From NCBI GenBank assembly GCA_024279115.1, contig JAJRRW010000077.1:1-38583 (forward strand): DNA of 38,583 bases. Direction: 5' to 3'. Shown here one piece after another: positions 33,915-38,583 of this stretch (position 1 is the stretch's first letter; every line of letters begins with the position of its first letter). This DNA comes from Alphaproteobacteria bacterium. GTDB taxonomy: Bacteria > Pseudomonadota > Alphaproteobacteria > Rhizobiales > JAKIUO01. The translations under genes and the position numbers were made by a program. Under the pieces are notes generated by a model that ran no database searches, had not been told where the DNA came from, and worked only from the letters and a program-made list of their open reading frames with translations.

Positions 33915-36245
33915 TTATCCTTTCAGCTTTGCATGCACGGCATCGCGGGGACCATCAGCGACGACCACGCCCTTGTGCAGCCAGATAATGCGATCGACAA
34001 GCGCCAGCACGGGAGCGCGATGGGTCGCAACGATCAATGTACGATTGCCAATCCAGCTACCAATATTGCTGACAATCCGGCGTTCAAGTTCATTGTCCAT
34101 GGCCGCCGTTGGCTCATCGAGCAACAGCATTTTTGAGGGCCGCAGCAACGTCCGGGCAAGGGCAACAGCGGCCCGTTCTCCCCCCGACAGTCGTTCACCG
34201 CGCGGCCCCACCTGCATGCCATAGCCGTGGGGATGCAGCGAGGCAAATTCCTTGACCCCTGACAGCTCGACCACCCGTTCGAATTCTTGTTGCGCAACCT
34301 CGCCAAGACCAAAGCAGATATTATCTCGCAAAGACCCTTCAACCAGCACGGCATCTTGCGGCATCAAAGCCATATTCTGGCGCAACATGGCTGGCTCATA
34401 TTGGCGAATATCATGACCATCAATCAGCAAGGATCCGCTGCTCACATTGTCCAAACGAGGCAACAGCTTCAGCAACGTGCTCTTGCCGCAGCCAATACGG
34501 CCGATCAGCCCAACGCGCTCACCGGGCCTGATCGTAAAACAAAGCTCGTTCAGTACATTATTGGTGTCACCCTCATAGGCAAAGCTCACATCATGAAAAC
34601 TGATGTCGCCCGCAAAGCTCAATGCGCTGCCTTTGTGCTGGTCACCGGCTGTTTCCTGGGGAGCCTCAAGGACCTGCTCCACAGCGCTGGTGGAGCGTAC
34701 CATATGAAACCCGCGCACAAAGAGCGCAATCAGACTTCCCATAGGAGCCATGGCGCGACCCACCAGCAACGAAGAAGCCGCCAGCGCTCCCATGGTGATA
34801 CCACCCGCCTGCAATTCATAGACGCCGATGATCAAGGTCAAAACAATGGTCACTTGCACGGTGATAATCGTCAAATGGGAGGCAAATCCTGATTGGTGGC
34901 GGGCCAGATAGGAAAAATAGGCACCCCGATCAACAAGCTGCTCCCATTTCGCCAGCAACTGGTGCTCGGAGCGGGTGGTCTTGATGGTCTCAATGGCCCC
35001 CACAGTTTCGATCAGCTGATTGGCGCGCTGATGAGCAAGCTGCGTGCTGGCCGCGTTAACCTCGCGGGCTTTGGCATAGGTCACCATATTGGCCAGGGCG
35101 ATCACCATGATCCCCAACACCGGCGCCACCACCACCGCACCGCCCATATAATAAAGCAGTCCCAGCAATAGAATAAAAAATGGCAAATCAATCGCCACCG
35201 CGATAATCGCCTGGGGAACAATGCGGCACAAGGCATCAAACTCGTTGATGGCTCCCGCCAGCCCCCCCGCGACGCGCGGCATGGATGACATTTGCAAGCG
35301 CATCAATCGATTATAGAACTGCCCTTGATAGTGATTGCTGACAGAGGTGGCGATCGCTTCCAGCATGGTGGAGCGCACGACCCGCAAGCCCAGATCAATC
35401 ACCAGAGCCAGCAGCACGCCGATCGCCAGCGCCCACAATGTTTCCATCGCCAGATGGGGAATGATGCGATCATAAACCGACATGATAAACAAGGGCAGCA
35501 CCACCAGCAGCAAATTGCTCAATGTGGCAGCCAGCGCCAATTGCATCAGTTGCGCCTTGTTGCGGGCAAGAACGGTATTGAATATCTGTGAGGCCAGCTT
35601 GCGCTTGCGCTTGCCCGGCCCTGGCTCCACCCGTTGTTTTGATGAGGGCTCAAATTCCGTGTTTGGCATGGCGCGCAATTGCAGAACCAGCCCGGCGTAA
35701 ATATCATCAAACTGCGAAAACGGCACCGCTGCAACACCGCCTTCATGTTCGACCAGCAATACGCGATCATTTTGCAAACCAGTCGCCAGAAACGCCGTCC
35801 CGTCATTGAGCGGCATCAGGCATGGGAAATCTGCATCCTTGAGAGCCCTCAACGCAACAATCTGAAAATCGACACCAAGGCCCAGTTCCCCAGCCGCCGC
35901 CGACAGAACTTCTCTGGTGAGGGAACCCGCATGATTGGCTATATGGGGGGGCTGTTTGATTTCATGCCCGGCGCGACCGCTCATCAGAGCCGCAAAGCGA
36001 TGCAGCTGTGGCAGAATTGGTTTGGCACCCGGCAGAACGGCTTGTGGCTTGGAAAGCGGCTTTTGCGTCGCCCCCTCCTCCCCGAATATAGAGCCAAGCG
36101 GCACCGATTTTGGCGCGCCCTCTTCCAGCCCTGCTGCCTGCTTTGCGTGTTGCATGTTTTTCAATCCACATCCAAACGCCGAACCAGTGAGAGAGCTAAA
36201 AATGAGATACCAGGCATCCAGAAACCGGTATTTGACGCCAGTCAT
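33915..36245 (-). CDS. Type I secretion ABC transporter/permease, LapB/LssB-like
   Basis: A 776-residue fused permease-ATPase that drives export of an RTX substrate. Order: variable N-terminus, a C39-like domain without catalytic Cys (about 100-190, ALKDADFPCLMPLNDGTAFL), six membrane helices (about 230-510), and the nucleotide-binding domain with Walker A GRIGCGKSTL, Q-loop MPQDAVLVEG, signature LSGGERAAVALARTLL, Walker B MLLLDEPTAAMD and H-loop ATHR. This matches the LssB/LapB type of exporters of large RTX adhesins. Start at 36245 has GGGGGAA upstream; an ATG at 36155 would remove an unconserved 30-residue hydrophobic lead. HlyD is divergent, 86 bases away, and the MotB-like gene follows directly. 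Confidence 0.93.
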   Translation of the reverse strand: MTGVKYRFLDAWYLIFSSLTGSAFGCGLKNMQHAKQAAGLEEGAPKSVPLGSIFGEEGATQKPLSKPQAVLPGAKPILPQLHRFAALMSGRAGHEIKQPPHIANHAGSLTREVLSAAAGELGLGVDFQIVALRALKDADFPCLMPLNDGTAFLATGLQNDRVLLVEHEGGVAAVPFSQFDDIYAGLVLQLRAMPNTEFEPSSKQRVEPGPGKRKRKLASQIFNTVLARNKAQLMQLALAATLSNLLLVVLPLFIMSVYDRIIPHLAMETLWALAIGVLLALVIDLGLRVVRSTMLEAIATSVSNHYQGQFYNRLMRLQMSSMPRVAGGLAGAINEFDALCRIVPQAIIAVAIDLPFFILLLGLLYYMGGAVVVAPVLGIMVIALANMVTYAKAREVNAASTQLAHQRANQLIETVGAIETIKTTRSEHQLLAKWEQLVDRGAYFSYLARHQSGFASHLTIITVQVTIVLTLIIGVYELQAGGITMGALAASSLLVGRAMAPMGSLIALFVRGFHMVRSTSAVEQVLEAPQETAGDQHKGSALSFAGDISFHDVSFAYEGDTNNVLNELCFTIRPGERVGLIGRIGCGKSTLLKLLPRLDNVSSGSLLIDGHDIRQYEPAMLRQNMALMPQDAVLVEGSLRDNICFGLGEVAQQEFERVVELSGVKEFASLHPHGYGMQVGPRGERLSGGERAAVALARTLLRPSKMLLLDEPTAAMDNELERRIVSNIGSWIGNRTLIVATHRAPVLALVDRIIWLHKGVVVADGPRDAVHAKLKG

Positions 36246-36331
36246 GCCAATGCAGTTCCCCCAAAACTATGTTGCCATTGATTAAGAACTTGTAAACGCC
36301 TTTTGTCGTAGGCCGTTATTAACAGAAAATC

Positions 36332-37705
36332 ATGCGGATCATCCTGATGGCCAACCAAACCAAACTTGCAACCGAGGACACAAAATCTCCGTCCCCGTCC
36401 TTGTCTTTGCCCCCGTCCACCTCTTTGTCGCTTTTTGCGCGCCAGTGCGACAAAATCGGCTCCTCGGGACAAAAAACCTTTCTCTATACGGTGACCATCG
36501 GTTTTGGGGTTTTTATCCTGTGGGCCAATCTCGTGCATCTTGACCGCGTTACCAGAGGTGAGGGCCGCGTCGTCCCCGCCACTGATAATCAGATCGTGCA
36601 ACATCTTGAAGGTGGCATTGTCTCGCAAATTCTTGTTAAGCAGGGCGCCAGTGTCACCAAGGGCGATATACTCCTGCGGATCAAAAACAGTTTTTCACAT
36701 GCTGAAAAGAGCCGGGTCAGCCTTGATCTGGTTGCCAAAAGGCTTGAACACCAACGACTTGGCGCAGAAGCCAGCGGGGCTAAAAAGCTGACTTTTCCCG
36801 CCGCCTCGGCACAACAACACCCTCTACTCATCAATACTGAAAAGCAGTTGTTCGCGCGACGTCAGGCCAGATTGAACGAACAGTTGCTGATCTTCAAGGA
36901 TCAGGCCAAAGAAAAAAAGCTGGAATTTGAGGAATTGAAAGCGCGGCTCAAAAACAAGGTACGCGAGCGCGAACTGGTCCGCGAGCAGGTCAAAAGCCTG
37001 GTGCATCTCGTAAAGATCGGTGCCGCCTCGACCAATAAGCTGCTCGAGAAAAAAGCCGTTCTACAACGCATTAAAACCACCATTTCGGATCTGAATCATC
37101 AGATCCCGCGCATCAAAAGTAATGTGACACAAACGAGGCGCAAGGCAACCGAGGCCAGGTTGCGTTTTCGGGCCGAATCTGAAAAAGAACGCACACAAGT
37201 GGCGCTAAAAATTTCTAAATTGCAAGAAACCCTGTCGGCCATGTCGGACCGCAACCGCCGCTTTGACGTGCGCGCGCCCATTAGCGGTGTCGTCAATCGC
37301 CTGGCGGTTTCAACTATTGGCGGTGTCGTTAAACCAGGTCAGGAACTGGCGGAAATCGTGCCAGCCGACAAGGCCATTTCCATTGAAGCGCGCCTGTCAC
37401 CAAAAGACCGTGCCAATGTCTGGCCGGGCCTGCCCGCTGTTATCAAGATCAGTGCCTATGACTATTCCATCCATGGCGGTCTCAAAGGCACGATCATCGA
37501 AATCTCGCCGGACGCGCTCACCGATGAACAAGGTCAACCCTATTTTCGCGTGCGCCTTGAAGCAGCCGCCAGCGATTTTGGCCCCCGCAAACCCGTCACC
37601 CCGGGCATGCTGGCCGATATTGACATTCTCACCGGCAAGCACTCCGTGATGAGCTATCTCCTCAAACCCATGAACAGGGTGGCCGAACGCGCTTTGAGAC
37701 AATAA
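36332..37705 (+). CDS. HlyD-family type I secretion periplasmic adaptor, LapC-like
   Basis: A 457-residue membrane-fusion protein that links the inner-membrane ABC transporter with an outer-membrane TolC-like channel. A Ser/Pro-rich cytoplasmic N-terminus and one transmembrane helix (about 49-69) precede the split lipoyl halves (GEGRVVPATDNQIVQHLEGG and the motif RAPISGVVNRLAVSTIGGVV), long helical hairpins (about 120-310), the beta-barrel and the C-terminal HlyD signature FRVRLEAA...PVTPGMLADIDILTG. Everything fits the T1SS adaptors. The ATG at 36332 has a weak ribosome site; a second ATG (36347) is close. It is divergent from the ABC gene and convergent with the RTX gene. Confidence 0.93.
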   Translation: MRIILMANQTKLATEDTKSPSPSLSLPPSTSLSLFARQCDKIGSSGQKTFLYTVTIGFGVFILWANLVHLDRVTRGEGRVVPATDNQIVQHLEGGIVSQILVKQGASVTKGDILLRIKNSFSHAEKSRVSLDLVAKRLEHQRLGAEASGAKKLTFPAASAQQHPLLINTEKQLFARRQARLNEQLLIFKDQAKEKKLEFEELKARLKNKVRERELVREQVKSLVHLVKIGAASTNKLLEKKAVLQRIKTTISDLNHQIPRIKSNVTQTRRKATEARLRFRAESEKERTQVALKISKLQETLSAMSDRNRRFDVRAPISGVVNRLAVSTIGGVVKPGQELAEIVPADKAISIEARLSPKDRANVWPGLPAVIKISAYDYSIHGGLKGTIIEISPDALTDEQGQPYFRVRLEAAASDFGPRKPVTPGMLADIDILTGKHSVMSYLLKPMNRVAERALRQ

Positions 37706-37776
37706 GGCGCGCCCATAACGACCCTTGTTTGCCCCAACGAGCAAGCAAGAGCCCCCCTCTGCCCCCCTATCAATAG

Positions 37777-38583
37777 CTAGGCATTGACAATCAGCGTGGC
37801 TTCAAGATTGGCAGAACCAATGCCGCCGCTGACATCTGCATCATAAATTTCATAGGTGGTTTCAGCCCCAACCGTCGTGCTGATAATATTGACGCCTGGG
37901 TCTGCCAGCGTGATGGTATCATTGCCATCTGTGTTGAGTGTCAAAATATTATTGGCATCGGTGGCCCCTTGAATCTCCGCTGCCGAAAGGTCCAGCAGAG
38001 CTGTTACGCTCGAGCTGGTGAAATCGAGGATTTCGACCCCGGTCAGCACATTCAAAAGATCAGCTTCGGTAAATCCTGCATCCGTTTCCAGTCGCACGGT
38101 ATCGATATCCGCGCCGCCATCCACATCTCCCGCCCCCATCAGAGCCAGGGATGCCTCATCAATGATAAAGCTATCATTCCCCGCGCCGCCGATGAAGCTG
38201 TCTGCGCCCCCATTGCCGGTGAATATATTATCATTGCCATCACCGGTCAGCACATCCGCACCGGACGTACCGATAACATTTTCAATTCCCGAAAGAATAT
38301 CCCCAGAGGCATCACCGCCGCTGACCTGGGCACCAATATTGGTCAGATCTACACTCACCCCGGCCCCAGATGTACTATAATCCACCGTATCATTATCGGC
38401 ACCGCCGCTCAGCGTATCAGCTCCCGCACCACCGATCAAAAGATCATCGCCAGCACCGCCGCTTAGCGTATCCGCACCAGCCCCGCCGGTCAGCACATTG
38501 GCGTTCAGATCACCGGTGATGGTGTCATCAAAACCTGACCCCGTGATGTTTTCAATACTGGTGAAATCATCGCCCTGCGCAAA
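37777..38583 (-). CDS. RTX repeat protein, C-terminal end (5' part outside window)
   Basis: The frame is open from the right window edge to the stop at 37777, giving 268 residues. It contains calcium-binding nonapeptides GGxGxDxLx ([35 protein letters not shown]), then [20 protein letters not shown], a second set ([15 protein letters not shown]), and a C-terminal part rich in acidic and small residues that should carry the type I secretion signal. The total size is unknown; large adhesins of this group usually exceed 1000 residues. It is the expected substrate of the ABC/HlyD exporter beside it. Ca2+ binding outside the cell would fold the repeats. Confidence 0.9.
   Translation of the reverse strand, partial: FAQGDDFTSIENITGSGFDDTITGDLNANVLTGGAGADTLSGGAGDDLLIGGAGADTLSGGADNDTVDYSTSGAGVSVDLTNIGAQVSGGDASGDILSGIENVIGTSGADVLTGDGNDNIFTGNGGADSFIGGAGNDSFIIDEASLALMGAGDVDGGADIDTVRLETDAGFTEADLLNVLTGVEILDFTSSSVTALLDLSAAEIQGATDANNILTLNTDGNDTITLADPGVNIISTTVGAETTYEIYDADVSGGIGSANLEATLIVNA

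Noticed and set aside
37706-37776. Terminator between the convergent hlyD-like and RTX genes
   Set aside because: The gap has only weak C-rich repeats and no hairpin with a T-run.

Overview
The window looks like chromosome from an alphaproteobacterium, most likely Hyphomicrobiales (Rhizobiales) or a close relative. Grounds: the rph/hrcA-grpE arrangement, the etfB-etfA-hbd operon next to a twin-transmembrane protein, a metX-metW operon behind a SAM-II riboswitch (a class typical of alphaproteobacteria), ArgJ paired with MutT, and an intergenic repeat resembling those common in Rhizobiales. No rRNA or tRNA gene was seen.

Left edge (1-336): the end of an IS30-family transposase abuts the C-terminal stub of a REP-associated tyrosine transposase. 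Then 394-3545 holds rph, divergent from hrcA-grpE and a small unknown gene. From 3751 to 18642 is a mixed stretch: a gamma-glutamyltransferase without signal peptide, a TolC-family lipoprotein, a secreted protein of unknown function, an MmcQ/YjbR protein, a hybrid histidine kinase, an EamA transporter, an array of short palindromes, a frameshifted TraB/GumN gene, two membrane-anchored alpha/beta hydrolase paralogues, gloB, an orphan Flp pilin, mutT and argJ.

The middle (18814-30740) is mostly core metabolism and quality control: thioredoxin-TPR co-chaperone, LON-substrate-binding protein, twin-TM protein, rhomboid protease, etfBA-hbd, a methyltransferase, pta, a DEAD-box helicase, metX-metW and msrB. 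The metX leader shows a complete control unit: promoter, SAM-II aptamer and intrinsic terminator.

The right end (30758-38583) is the most interesting region. Reading leftward on the minus strand there are an RTX protein (C-terminal end only), a type I secretion ABC transporter, a MotB-like protein, a MotA/ExbB-like channel protein with a long duplicated cytoplasmic tail, and a PilZ-domain protein; the HlyD-type adaptor lies between RTX and ABC on the plus strand. I infer a type I secretion machine for a surface RTX protein that is tied to a proton-motive-force channel (as in SiiAB of Salmonella SPI-4) and to cyclic di-GMP through PilZ. The MotB-like gene carries an in-frame amber codon, so in this genome the channel may be broken or the sequence may hold an error. 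The TolC-like lipoprotein at 5442 could be the missing outer-membrane partner, but it is 25 kb away.
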